This document shows, one piece after another, positions 53,342-64,000 of a stretch of DNA of 64,000 bases; within the stretch, counting starts at the first letter, position 1; every line of letters begins with the position of its first letter. The position numbers and the translations under genes are program-made. Source of the stretch: Rhizophlyctis rosea (Eukaryota > Chytridiomycota > Chytridiomycetes > Rhizophlyctidales > Rhizophlyctidaceae). The notes beneath the pieces are model-generated. The model was not told the origin of the DNA and made no database searches. It saw only the letters and a list, made by a program, of their open reading frames with translations. The stretch is taken from contig JADGJC010000019.1 in assembly GCA_027596075.1 (NCBI GenBank), positions 185,662-249,661 on the forward strand, given 5' to 3'.

Positions 53342-54896
53342 CTAATCATCCAATATCACCTCCTCCACCTCCATAGGGACACTGTCCTGCACCGCCCCCT
53401 TGCCCTTCGCGAATTCCGCTGGAGGCACAAGAACGATCCTCCCCATGGGTTCGAACGCATCGTATGCAAAGAAGTTATTGATGGGGGCTCCATTCGCAGC
53501 CAACACCTTCAAAATCTCCTGTCCCAACAAACCGCCAAGCACAGCACAGACGGGAGAGATCTCCGCTCGGGCGGTTTGTGCGAAGGTTCTGTTTGTGGGC
53601 GGTCAGTTGAATTGGACTTGCAATCCAGATGCGACCAGGAAGATACTCACCGTACGACATTGTCTGGTAGCAACGATGGATCAGCCTTGACTTCCGCCAT
53701 GTACTCGCCCTTCATGTGCAACAGCACGTCCGCATCCTTCTGATTGTTCGGCTCAGGTAGCCGGCCCTTCTCTTCCTGGAACTTCCATAGCACTGTGGCA
53801 TGGCCAAATCATGAGCGAGGTGATAGTGGACCAACGAAAGCCGACAGCCACCTACATCCGAACGCAAAGTACTCATGGTGTACAAACTCCTTCCGCCTCT
53901 TTGCCGGTCGCGAGCTGAGTTGATCCCATGTTGTGTTCAATGCTTCTTCGAGACTGACGAATGTGACTTCGTGCGTGGTCACGGTCTTTTGGTCATCCTC
54001 GCCCGCCCTTTTCTTGGTTTCGGTTCTGCGATGGAGGGGGGTCAGCTAATGGCTGTCAACATGCTCACAGCATGTTCAACAGACTTTGTATACGTATGTT
54101 CGATCAAATCGCTGAAGATGTAACCGTGGAATCCCGCACATCCCGTCGCCCAGAATTTGATATTTTTCGCTCGACATAGGTTGTTGATCCGAACCTGGCA
54201 TGTGGAAAACATTAAGATTGTTAGTAAACAATGCCCTTTCCCACGAACGTGATGGTGGTCAGTTGTTACCATGGTTTTCCTGTCATACCCCGACAAGCAC
54301 ACGACATCGAATCCCTCCACAAACTCATTGGATTGCTCGGCGATATCACCAACAATACTCTTGATGTCGACGCGTGGGTTCAAGTCGTGCATTCGGCGGG
54401 CAGCAGCCTCAGCTCTCTGTGGGAGGATGAGTCAACCTTGACGTGCCGCAGTATGCGCGTCCATAAACGTGCTATTGCTACGCACGCTTTTCTTCACATC
54501 CTCCTCACGCAAGAAGAACTGAGCACCCAAGTCCTCCTCTTTCACCATTCCAGGGTCAATAACCGTCACCGCTCCCACCCCAGCCAGAACGATGTTTTTG
54601 CAGATTTCGTTTGTCAGTCCGTTGACGCCCGCGATGAGGATTTTGGCTGTCCGCATGCTGTTGTAATGAACAGAGATGAGTATTGATTATGTTTCGTTCG
54701 CTTCTGATACGACAAGAATAAAATTGCACCCCTACCGCTGCTGAGCTTCCAGACCCCACAACCGAATTTGCCTGTCATATAGTTGCACCTCTTCCTTCGT
54801 GATAGTGCTTTCGCCGGCCTCCGTCCGAGCCTTCTTGGCCGTGATGCGAGGCTTCTCGTCTTCTCTGACTGTCTCTAGTGCGCGTTTGTTGCTCAT
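53342..54896 (-). CDS. AOS1: AOS1, SUMO-activating enzyme E1 subunit, 379 aa
   Basis: Exons (minus) 54736-54896, 54486-54657, 54270-54416, 54094-54194, 53856-54025, 53651-53792, 53342-53588. ThiF/UBA-fold protein: EVQLYDRQIRLWGLEAQQRMR, glycine-rich nucleotide-binding region ILIAGVNGLTNEICKNIVLAGV, IDPGMVKEEDLGAQFFLR, then C-terminal adenylation-domain end AVLGGLLGQEILKVLA and a FDAFEPMG-like YDAFEPMGRIVL. It forms the E1 heterodimer with Uba2, which carries the catalytic Cys; Aos1 itself lacks one, as expected. An Arg is present in QIRLWG, as in the family. A basic N-terminal stretch could act as a nuclear signal. Divergent from TOM5, sharing 255 bases. Confidence 0.93.
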
Positions 54897-55151
54897 TTTG
54901 TAGATGCCGCTTCTGAATTGTGGGGGGATGGGAAAGAAGATCAGCTCTGGACGTGTTGGAAGGGTTCAGGCACCGCTGACAAGCAATGACGCATTCCAAG
55001 CCACCGGACTTCATTTTGGGACTTGCATTTTGGCCATGATTCATGCAGTCTTCTCTTCCTCTTGAGTCTTCCTCTCACATCCGCTGCATCTAAAAATAAC
55101 CACTCCAACTCACAAAACCGTCCACCTTACACCCACCCCAATACAATAACG

Positions 55152-55379
55152 ATGTTCTCCTTCCAACCTCAACAACCAAAAATCACCGCCGAGGAGGCGA
55201 AGGAAAACCGGGCTAACGTGAGTTCTGACTTTTGAACCCACCCCACCGTGCTCCAAAACCCTCAAACTCACCCTCTTCTGAATACCAAGGTCAAGAGCTC
55301 GTTCACCACCTTCCTCACCATTGTTGCCTTTGTCCGAGTGGCTCCTTACATCGTCGAATACGCCAAGGAACTGCTATAA
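55152..55379 (+). CDS. TOM5: TOM5-like small outer mitochondrial membrane import subunit, 51 aa
   Basis: Two exons, 55152-55217 and 55290-55379, phase 0. The 51-residue protein begins MFSFQPQQPKITAEEAKENRAN, a short acidic cytosolic segment. Exon 2 adds a single hydrophobic stretch (FTTFLTIVAFVRVAPYIVEYA) and a short charged end. Size, MF start, EE-rich head and C-terminal anchor with a Pro in the helix match fungal Tom5, which passes precursors from receptors to the Tom40 channel. Identification rests on architecture and a short motif, so confidence is moderate. Confidence 0.72.
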
Positions 55380-55776
55380 TCCAGAAACTCACTCCACCAC
55401 CCCACACCCTGTAAATAGCAAGCGAAGGGTCGCCGGCACCTGTATTTAATCATACATAACCAAATCGATTTTCCACTAATTGACATCCATTGCGATATCG
55501 ATACATCGTGTTGTGTTGGCTGGTATGGGAATTTGAAAAATCCTCAATGATGGCTCCATCCCATCGTTCAAACGGTCATCATCTTTTTTCCGAATGCTGC
55601 GAACTTCAAACCAACCAAAATTGCCACCATCCGTCAAAAACGAGTTAACCGTTTGCAAAGGCCTTTCAATTACTAAAAATCTAATACAGGCACTAAAGAC
55701 CCCATACATACAAGATTAACATATCTTACATTCTATAACGTATCACACATCTCAATCCTTAAAACCCAATCTCTAC
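55380..55776. other. Convergent intergenic region
   Basis: 397 bases between the TOM5 and EFR3 stop codons. Nothing beyond presumed transcript ends. Confidence 0.4.
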
Positions 55777-58700
55777 TCAAGCCGTAAAATTCCTTAAACT
55801 CGGTTCCTTCGGACGGAAGCTTCCCGTACTGGTTGCATGTTTCAGCGTCGAACCCAACAACTCCGCCGGCCCTCCATGTGTTGGGGCGTCCGACTGAGAT
55901 CCCCGTCTCATAGCCCCCGCTCCAACCGCCCCAACCCGTGACCGAAGAGAGTCCAGCGATGGTCTAGTGGAATCCATGGAGGTTCGTTCCAAGCTGGGTC
56001 TGCCATTCAGTTTTGGTTGGTACTCGAGGGGTTTTTTGGGCGTATTGGGAGATGCTGGGATGACGTTGATGACGGTTGAGGCGTTGATGACTGGGGTGGA
56101 ATTCATGGGTTCAGAGGAGGGTTGGGACTTCACGCGTTTGGAGGGCTCCGAGGCGTTGGGTTGCCGCCGTTGTCTGCAGAGATACACGTCAGATGAATCC
56201 ATGCGCTCAAACTTCAACACAATCACATACGGTTCAAGGTTTTGCGAGATGGAATTAAGGAGACCCTTGACATCTGGTCGCAACTGATGTTGGGCGCTGA
56301 TTGAATGGGCCTCGAGCTCAGATGTATCGGCAATCCGAATGCTACCGGGAGTGCTGCCTGATGCGTTTGCTGATGAGGTCTTTCATTAGTTTCCAAATCC
56401 TTGAATGGAGTCAGCATTGCAGTGTACTCACATAAAGCTTCCTTCAATTCATCGACCTTGATGGTGGGTGGCGCTATGTCGGACTGGATCATTGTTAGAT
56501 AAACAAGACCTGCGCATCGTGCTCAAGAAAACACTTACTGTGGATGATGCTGAAATAGACGGAGCGACTTTGCGGAAGACTGACGCCGTCAAGGAGGCAG
56601 ACGGCTTGTGCGTGACGGAGGTGCGGCGAGCTTTCCTTGGCAGTGTAAATTCACCCTCTATCCAATGAAAAATGAGCTACAAAACCCGCTTACAACCAAT
56701 CCGATAAAAGGCCCGCACCGTGCTCCGTTTCTCCAGGGACGTATTCGATTAAAAGGGTATCGCGAATTCCAGAAGTATCAGAGAGCATGGCGTCACGTGT
56801 CAAGATTTCCACTATGCGATTTTCATCCAATGGGACTCGGACTGGTTTTAGAGAAGTGAAATCGGCCCCTTCCGTATCGCTAGAACAATCAATGCGTTCA
56901 GGATCCTTCCCACCAACAATTGCAGTGCCAATCATAACCTCGGTACCTAAATGTTCGCGTTCCCAATTCTCCAACCACATGGGGCTTCAGCTCCACCTCA
57001 GGCGACCACTCCCGCTTTTCAATACGTTCGGTCTTGATCTAATGGCGAATGTCATTACACAATCATATTCTTCGTAATCTCCAGCAACAAACCTGCACGG
57101 CATATTTCACCAAATCGTCATTCCCCAGATACTCTCCAGCAGCGGCGAAATATTCAACAACAATGTTCCCCACTGCACGTTGACGCGATTGGGTCGGTAT
57201 TGCCTCTCCGATAGCAAGAGCCTAAGCGCACACGCCCAGATTATGTCAGTCTGGAGTGCATTGAGAGATTGATGATCCAACAATGCATACCTGCAGCTTA
57301 AGCATGATGGGAACCGTCCGCACCAACTCATCGATAAGGTATCTTCTCAGCGCCGCAATGAAAATGTTGCCGATGATTACAAAGTCCGCTGGGTTTGTGT
57401 TCGGTGCCGTCGCCCATTCGAAAAGCCGTCGATGGAGAACTGCACAGAACTGCTCCCGCTCGAATGTTAGTATTCCAGATGTCTGCCAGCTTTACAGATG
57501 TGAGGAAGTACCTTTAACGTGCTCGACGGCGTAGGGGCAACCCTGTATGGATACCCATGATGAGACCATCATTTTCCGCTTTCCCACCCAATTTGATTTC
57601 CACTTACGCAGCTTCTAAAGATTCCAACATCATCAAACTATGGAAGAACATGTAGAAATTGATCCGAAGTTCTGCCGAAACAGTCAATAAAAACGTTGGG
57701 CCCCGTCCGACAACGACTCCTCCAACCTGGATCATCATCCGACAAAAACTGCAACATAGGCGCTAGCAGCTCGTACGACACCGGACTTCTCAACATGGAG
57801 TTCCTCCTCTGAAGTGCACCATTCTGCAACTGTGTCTCACGGGTCGATGCCACCGCGCCGAGAGCTCGCAGGTGAAGACGACGGACTTCTTTGGTAACGT
57901 CGTCCAATACCGGAGCATTCGAATCGTTGGCCGCGTCTAATCTTAAGCGGTTGGTGACAAAAGCGACAATGTCGTTGATCTGGTCAGGGTATGCAAGATG
58001 GATTGACAAGGAGCCTGTAATGACATTCGTCAGTTACTTGACCATTGCAACGTCTGCATGCATGTAATGACAATACCAATGGATTCTATCAACGAGGTCT
58101 GTATAGCCATCTCCTCCGCATTCTTCGACTCTTCAATGCTTGCGGCCGTCCGCTTCGCCGATCGGTGGAGGTGCGATACCAATGTCTCGAGCAGCTCCAA
58201 AACTGTCAGCCCCACTGATCCTCCACCGTACGTGATAAGGTGCTTCAGTGATTGAATGAGGCTATTTTTCGCAGCAGGGGACATGTCCAATTTCTCATCA
58301 TTCAATCGTTCAATGATAGAGCTCATTATGATGTAACGATGTTGTGCCTGCAGCGAACCAAGCGGGATCAATGAGCAATGTAAAGACCAGTGGTTGAGCA
58401 GCAAGCGTACCTGAACTGCTGATGCTACTGTTCGAACAACGTGGGTGACGTATGTGGTAGACTCCCACTCGTTATGCGTATCCAAATACCTGCATCTTGA
58501 ATAAGTACAGCCTCTAACTTCACGTTGCAGTTCTCACCCACTTTATAATCATGGTCCACATAAGTTTCAACGATCCGACACTGCTTTTCGAGAAAAGCTC
58601 ACGTATGACAGCGTCCGCGGTACTTTCAAGACCCCTGTCCGTGATCAACTCATCGGTTATCGATTGGCGAGCCATAGAAGGAGTTGTATGATGGCCTCTG

Positions 58701-59590
58701 CATTCCGTGAGTATATGAGTCTAACTGGATAACGCAACACATTCTCTCACTTCACTCACCCCTTCGTGGCATTTTCGCGCCTTAACGGATCTCTGATGTT
58801 CACGAGGGCAACAGGAACGATGCGATCAACATAAGACTCCATCTGTGGGCTGGACAGGAACGATTCAGATGCAACTATGGCCTGTATGGCCTTGAGACCT
58901 GACAGTCGACTCCTGGTCACAAGTGGGTGATGAATGAAACTATCCTAAACGTTGGTATGTTGCTAGACCCACTTGTGCTGGAGAGTAACATCTGCAGTTG
59001 CATATGATGCCAGGGTACAGAATTTGTTCAACAGGTCTGAATACACGGTTGTGAACTCCGTATCGACTGCCGTTTCATGGTCGTGATAGCTGCTGAAAAG
59101 TACAAACTGGAAGAATATAAGCTATTGGAAGTCCACATCACCCAATCGGAGATGCAGACCAGTCACTTACGGTGGTGGTTCCTTGTATTACCAAATCCGG
59201 ATTTGGAGAGTTCAGGACGTCGTTGATTATGCGCAAAACACTCTTCGCGAACAGATTCAAATTCCGATGACATTCGTTGATGATAGCCTCAACGATTTGT
59301 AATGTAACGCGTACGTAGCTTTGAGGGAGGGGTTTAAGCTCAATTTAAGTCCCTATCATAAGTAAGAACATCCATGACTGGATTTACCCCGTTTTGTTGT
59401 TTTTGACGTCCGATTTGAGGCGCTTCTCCAAGTGGGCTCCAATCTTTGGCAGTTTATTCGGCTTGGAGGCAGCATAATACACCAACAGGGACAACGAGCT
59501 GGCGCGAGGCCCTTCTTCTCCCGGTTCGGTGGGATACACGCTATTTATGAGCTTGACATGGTTGTAGGCCCAGGAGCAACACGCGGCCAT
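55777..59590 (-). CDS. EFR3: EFR3, plasma-membrane scaffold of PI4-kinase, about 945 aa
   Basis: 17 exons (minus): 59388-59590, 59171-59318, 58990-59106, 58760-58944, 58542-58697, 58411-58489, 58077-58347, 57727-58014, 57608-57671, 57512-57542, 57291-57452, 57093-57221, 56947-57038, 56719-56879, 56539-56657, 56432-56483, 55777-56357. The start MAACCSWAYNHVKLINSVYP matches the Efr3 N-terminus, whose Cys pair is palmitoylated. ARM/HEAT-type helices follow, with family landmarks KLPKIGAHLEKRLKSD, LNLFAKSVLRIINDVLNSPNPDLVIQGTTTFVLF and SGLKAIQAIV. Efr3 recruits Stt4/PI4KA to the plasma membrane. The C-terminal ~190 residues are Ser/Pro-rich. Two short introns (45 and 52 bases) and one with a gttgga donor are less certain. 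Confidence 0.87.
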
Positions 59591-60168
59591 CTGATAAAGG
59601 AACGTCCAAGGTGAGAAATTACGCGAACTTTACTTCCATCCCACACACTGTTTAAAGCGGTATGGGAAGTCTTTTCGAACCCCAGTTGCGGCCAGTTACC
59701 TTGAGCGGGCCGGACGAAGTGACAGGTCGGTATGATATGGACCCAGCTACAGTTCAGACGTGACGGAACCTGCCTGTGTTACTTCTGGGCTCCTAGGTAT
59801 ATAACTGCTCCGTCAATGCCCATCAGCTGACAGAGCAGCCATTCGGAAATGGAGGTTTCAGTGTTTCACACGGGCAACTGGGTTGGACCAAACCCCACCA
59901 CCATCAGCCGCGTGCATGAGATTCGGAGTGGGCCAATCAATGGGGGTACACCTGGCTAGCGGGGATATTGACTTTGACTGGTGGCACAGGCCGGTGGGAC
60001 AATGTGGCGTTGTAGCTTTTTTTGAGAACACACACACAACCCATCGAATTTTTGGTCTGCACATTTTTTCCAAGTTTTTCAAATTCAAACTTCCAGCCCG
60101 CCATACCAAAACCCCCCCTATTTCTTTCAACCCCACTCCTTTTCCTTTGTCTCCTCAAACCGTCCGCC
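59591..60168. promoter_or_regulatory. Divergent intergenic region EFR3 / MAK16
   Basis: 578 bases with both promoters. A pyrimidine-rich stretch precedes the MAK16 ATG (60100-60160). No other element recognised. Confidence 0.45.
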
Positions 60169-61474
60169 ATGCAGTGCGACGAAGTCATTTGGAAAACAAT
60201 TGCTCACAGCTTTTGTTCATACAAAGTCAAGTATGTATCGCTGGGTCAGTCAATAAAGGACTTTCCGTCTAACTGGTATCGCTTTCGCATAGAACCACCA
60301 CTCAGAACTTCTGCCGCAACGAATACAACGTCACTGGTCTCTGTGACCGCAAGTCTTGTCCGCTAGCTAACAGTCGATATGCAACAATTAAGGAAGAAAA
60401 AGGTTCGTCATAGCCGTACTTCACCACTTCGCTTCGGCAGCAACTGACGGTCTTTGCCTCAACGCAGGTATCCTTTACCTTTACATGAAAACTATTGAGC
60501 GAGCACACACACCAGCGAGACTGTGGGAGAAAGTAAAACTGTCTCGAGACCTTTCCGCGGCTTTGCAACAGGTATGTAGCTGCCGCTTGACCGTTATCCG
60601 ACCAATACTGATATGGGAACTCAGATCGATAATGAGCTCATTTACTGGCCCGAATTCATGATTCACAAATGCAAACAACGTGTGGTCAAAATCGCAGATT
60701 CACTGAACCGCATGCGTCGGCTCAAGCTCAAAGTCAAGTGAGTTTCGCACAACTGCGTTCCATAAAGACAAACATCTCATACAATCCATCTGCAGAGCCA
60801 AACTGGTCCCCATCAACAAAAAGATCGAAAGACGCGAGGCAGGACGCGAAAAGAAGGCCGAAGCCGCCGCACGGTTGGAACAATCAATCGAGAAGGAGCT
60901 TCTGGACCGGTTACGAAAGGGTGTATACGGAACAGACGGTATCGTAAACGAGCAACAAAGAAACTTCGCAAAAGCCCTGGACACACTAGCGGACCAAGGC
61001 GAATTGGACTTAGACGACGATGAAGTGGAGGAGGAGTTGGAAAAAGAGGAGGAATATGAAGAAGACGAAGAGCTGGATAGGGAGTTTGTTTCCGACGTTT
61101 CAGAAGACGAGGAGGACATGGAGGACACCTCGTTCTCAATAGCTGGATCGGAAGGGGAGGATGAGTCTGGCGAGGAGGAGTTGGATGATTTGGAAGGGTT
61201 GGAGGACTCGGATGAGGATGAGGAGGAGTCGACGGAGGAGGGTGCGGAGGCGAAGGCGGATACCCGGAAACGGAAAGGTGGGAAGTTGGACAGTGGCAAG
61301 GGTAAAGGGGTCAAGAAGCCAAAGAAGGGTATGTTCGTGCTTGTCACTGGACTTTCTTTTGTCCAATCATTGACATCTTCATCACCACATACAGGCAAAC
61401 CCCACGTCCAAGTTGAGTACGAGAAAGAACACGAATACGAACTCCCACAACGTCAGTCCGCTGCCACCTGGTAG
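60169..61474 (+). CDS. MAK16: MAK16, 60S ribosome-biogenesis factor, 333 aa
   Basis: Exons 60169-60230, 60293-60402, 60468-60571, 60625-60737, 60796-61328, 61395-61474. Begins [19 protein letters not shown], the invariant Mak16 start, and continues with the Cys pattern [22 protein letters not shown] that binds metal. Then [33 protein letters not shown] and a coiled basic region [20 protein letters not shown]. The last third is strongly acidic (runs of Glu/Asp) followed by [19 protein letters not shown]. Mak16 is an early nucleolar assembly factor of the large subunit, acting with Rpf1 and Nsa1. Length is close to the yeast (306) and human (300) proteins. Confidence 0.95.
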
Positions 61475-61999
61475 ATGCCACCCACAACGCCTTCACACAT
61501 TTGTACATATATGCATTGTCGTTCGAGTTGGATTCCTTCTGTGTAAATTGAGCCGTTTCGGCGATAATAAGTAAATACCAATTTTCCATTTCTACTATCG
61601 AAATTGGCGTGTCGGTGACCACTTTGGAGACACACAGAAAGGCTCTTGAGTTCTTTGATTCATACAAAACAAGTTTGTGGGTGCACGGCGACCAACGCCA
61701 AGTGCGGGATTTATTAAAGTGAGGGAAACCCACTAAACCTCACTTTCTACAAAACAAACCCCCAAACTCCGTGCCCAAAGCATCTTGACTACGCTAGAAT
61801 CTATCTACCACCACTTCAAACGTACTCGCCTGCTGAGGAGGCAGTCCAGGGATCCGTGGCTCTTGTTGGCGTTTCGCTCTTCGTTTTTTTGGCGGTCTTG
61901 TTCGCGTTTTGAGCCCATTCCCGAGGGCGGCAGAAAAGAAGTCTGCGGAGCGGGGCCGTTGACCACAATCCGGTTTCGGACCCCTTTTCATTGACTCAC

Positions 62000-62016
62000 C
62001 CAGGACTCGAACCTGG
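62000..62016 (-). other. tRNA-like T-arm with a perfect B-box
   Basis: On the minus strand CCAGG-TTCGAGT-CCTGG forms a perfect 5-bp T-arm and contains GGTTCGAGTCC, the consensus Pol III B-box. A GTGAGTC downstream could pair with a GATTCAC upstream, but the D and anticodon arms do not fold and no T-run terminator follows, so it looks like a relic or a Pol III/TFIIIC site, not a tRNA gene. Confidence 0.4.
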
Positions 62017-62514
62017 TAGAGAGCATTACCCAGTGAATCATGATATTGTTGTTGAGACCAAAGTTATGGTGAATCGTGGAATCAAATGGTTTTGGGACTT
62101 GAATGCGAGGGAAAGGAGGAGTGGAAGGAGTCGAAGATCGATAGGGATGCCGTGCCGTTGTCGATTGTCGTTGCCTCTCCGCTGCCACACCTTGCCACAA
62201 CTTGCCACCCACCCCAAACTTTTTAAAGAAAGAGACGCTCACCTTCACTTCCCGCAATCATCCACCTATCGCCACCGAGGTAGAGGCCGCAGACGTCTTG
62301 CTCAACTGTTCGAATACCCAGCTCCTTCTGGATTGACCATGTCGGAGACCGGGAGCAGACCCCAAAGGATCTGGCCTTGCGCGGCAAGGACTTGGCTCGA
62401 ACAGTCGTTCAACCCCAGATGGGCCGTCGTTGGCGAACGTCGAGTTCTTCCACAGAAGGGGCAGTCGAGAGCGGTCGCCCTGGCAGGGAAAGAACGAGTT
62501 CCTACCTGTCGTTG

Positions 62515-62870
62515 ATCCAAACTATACTATACAAGAATATGCTATACAAATGGCCTGTCTTCAAGCACAATTCAACGCGTTGTCCCGCTGAAAGTTCTCT
62601 CGCCGGAGATCACGAATGGCCCTAGGCGCGACTTTCTTCCCAAAAAAGGAAGATTCGACCTCCTACCACTGGGCAGGGTATAAGTTACGTCAGTGACGAC
62701 GCAGACGCCAATTCGCTAGCCGAAGACAGGAGTTGCTGATCTAAACTATACAACTATATAATGCGACCGTCCAGCACCCGCAATGGTGTTTTACTCCAAA
62801 GCGAGCTCTTGTGCCGAAGATCGTGAATGCTGCCGGTCGCCGACTCCTTCACAAAAAGTGACGTCTCATC
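62515..62870. repeat. Diverged direct duplication
   Basis: Two stretches, about 62515-62665 and 62735-62870, share the same order of blocks: a tgatc(c/t)aaactatac block followed by tatac/tatat runs, then gccg(g/a)agatc and cgactttcttcccaaaaaa / cgactccttcacaaaaa. Spacing is about 220 bases. Identity is partial and the two are not open frames. Confidence 0.5.
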
Positions 62871-63118
62871 CCCTGAACCAACAGGTCCAGGTATCCATAA
62901 TCATAAGCGACGTACATCACACCCACTAGCTGGCCGCCACAGGTTCCCAATGGCACGGGTTGATCTGTGAGGGGGACGGAAAGGTTTAGTAATAGAAACT
63001 AGGGTTTTCTCCCCAGGTGGCAAGGTGGCAGCGGATGTCGAGGAAGTTAAGACAATTGAAAGAGAGTGTTGATTCGGTGTATGTATGGGTTGCCACTGCG
63101 GAGGAAGGAGGTACGAGG

Positions 63119-63202
63119 AAGGAGGTATGTCGACAGAAGTATGTCGAAGGCGGTATGTCGGGGGAAGTATGTCGGAGGAGGTTTGTCGGAGGAGGTAGGT
63201 TG
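63119..63202 (+). repeat. 14-base minisatellite, six units
   Basis: The core atgtcg or a one-base variant recurs at exactly 14-base spacing (63127, 63141, 63155, 63169, 63183, 63197), each preceded by gg(a/c)(a/g)g(t)-type sequence. The period is not a multiple of three, so the open frames across it are incidental. Confidence 0.85.
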
Positions 63203-63666
63203 GAGGACCATTGGCGACCGACGAAGGACACAAGAAACCGATGCCCCTTTCGGGCCCGCCGGCTCACCTAAAAGAGGGAAGAAGAATCAGTTTTCATCAA
63301 ATGATAGGATGACGAGTTCAAAAGATGGCCACCAAGATGCCACGTCAGGCGCTTCAAAAAAAAAGCAACCATGTTTTTGCGAAGAGGGCTGGGACACTTC
63401 ACTCGTCACAGAGGGATCCTAAACAGACGCTTTTTATCCGCCTCACCCCCTCTGAGATCCTTAGACACCACTCTCCTTTCGTTTTGCATGACACCCCAGT
63501 GAAGCCATCTCCAACTCGTCATCCGAAGAGGAAGCAACAAGAAACTTAGCTTATAGAAGGTGCCGCCCGCATTGCGAACACATGGTGGCCGATGATCTAG
63601 GTAGCTTCAGGTGGGTTGCGGGGTGAAAAGTGGTGGGGGGTAGACATGCCAGTCCGGTTGCGAACG

Positions 63667-63700
63667 ATGATGGATGGATGGATGAATGGATGGATGATGG
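63667..63700 (+). repeat. ATGG tetranucleotide microsatellite
   Basis: About eight units of tgga/atgg with one interruption (gatgaatgga). Simple sequence. Confidence 0.8.
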
Positions 63701-64000
63701 GTTGCGGTGAAAGATGTGAGAGAAGGAATGACCGACGAAGGAGATCATGCAGCATGATGGAAATGGAATGGGGAAAGAAGAGTGAGGGTGAGAGGTGAAG
63801 AGGGTGGTGGGTCTTTTATCCAATGCACATATAGAGTGAGGAGTGGATGGAGTCACGTGGCTCAAATGTCATATCACCACTGGCTGAGTCATCTTGACGT
63901 GTCACATAGCGATAGGATAAGCACTTTATTCAACTCGTGCTCGTTTCGGCATCTCCGCTGCGCTCCGATACTACACTCACGCTCGGTGAATAAATAATAC

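Larger units (their letters stand above)
61475..64000. other. Gene-poor terminal region
   Basis: 2.5 kb with no supported coding gene. Holds a tRNA-like T-arm (62000-62016), a diverged duplication (62515-62870), a 14-base tandem repeat (63119-63202) and an ATGG microsatellite. Open frames here are shaped by these repeats. Confidence 0.5.

Noticed and set aside
61991..62515. 174-codon open frame on +
   Set aside because: Crosses the tRNA-like arm and the edge of the duplication; composition and lack of motifs argue against coding.
63551..63865. 104-codon open frame on minus
   Set aside because: Ser/His/Pro-rich only because it reads the ATGG microsatellite.

Overview
The window is nuclear DNA from a fungus, most likely an early-diverging zoosporic (chytrid-type) lineage. 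Nearly every gene is interrupted by GT..AG introns of about 45-80 bases, the genes are fungal orthologues, and animal-like genes such as TSC1/hamartin, an MFSD1-like transporter and a large NRDE2 sit among them. There are no operons, CRISPR arrays or recognisable transposases. Exon joins were worked out by hand from splice signals, unbroken reading phase and fit to known protein families. Joins marked uncertain in the entries should be treated as such.

Layout: 1-3.1 kb shows no supported gene. 3.2-16.2 kb holds an HPP-family membrane protein (-), a very long Spp1/CFP1-like PHD protein (-), COQ7 (+), a mitochondrial carrier (-), mitochondrial ribosomal protein uL10m (-) and an MFSD1-like transporter (-). 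16.8-27.9 kb holds a 16-exon P5C dehydrogenase (PUT2), NRDE2 and TSC1, all on +. 28.2-36.0 kb holds a TPR/kinesin-light-chain-like protein with a TIR-like N-terminal region (-), an unrecognised 320-residue protein (+), a CDF cation transporter (-) and an unrecognised mitochondrial-type protein (+). 36.3-51.5 kb holds SEC18/NSF (-), REX4 (-), SKI2 (+), an unrecognised mitochondrial-type membrane protein (-) and SQS1 (-). 52-61.5 kb holds a secreted GDSL esterase (+), SUMO-E1 subunit AOS1 (-), TOM5 (+), EFR3 (-) and MAK16 (+). 61.5-64 kb is gene-poor, with a tRNA-like T-arm, a diverged duplication and short tandem repeats.

Themes: RNA turnover and ribosome biogenesis are well represented (NRDE2, SKI2, REX4, SQS1, MAK16). 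So are mitochondrial functions (COQ7, carrier, uL10m, PUT2, TOM5, two unrecognised proteins) and membrane signalling or traffic (TSC1, EFR3, SEC18). Adjacent genes are often divergent pairs sharing 0.25-1.1 kb. Splicing is unusually permissive: three GC-AG introns, repeated GTTGG donors, several exons of 17-32 bases, and probable 5'UTR introns. The most unusual protein architecture is the TIR-like/TPR protein at 28.2-30.0 kb.
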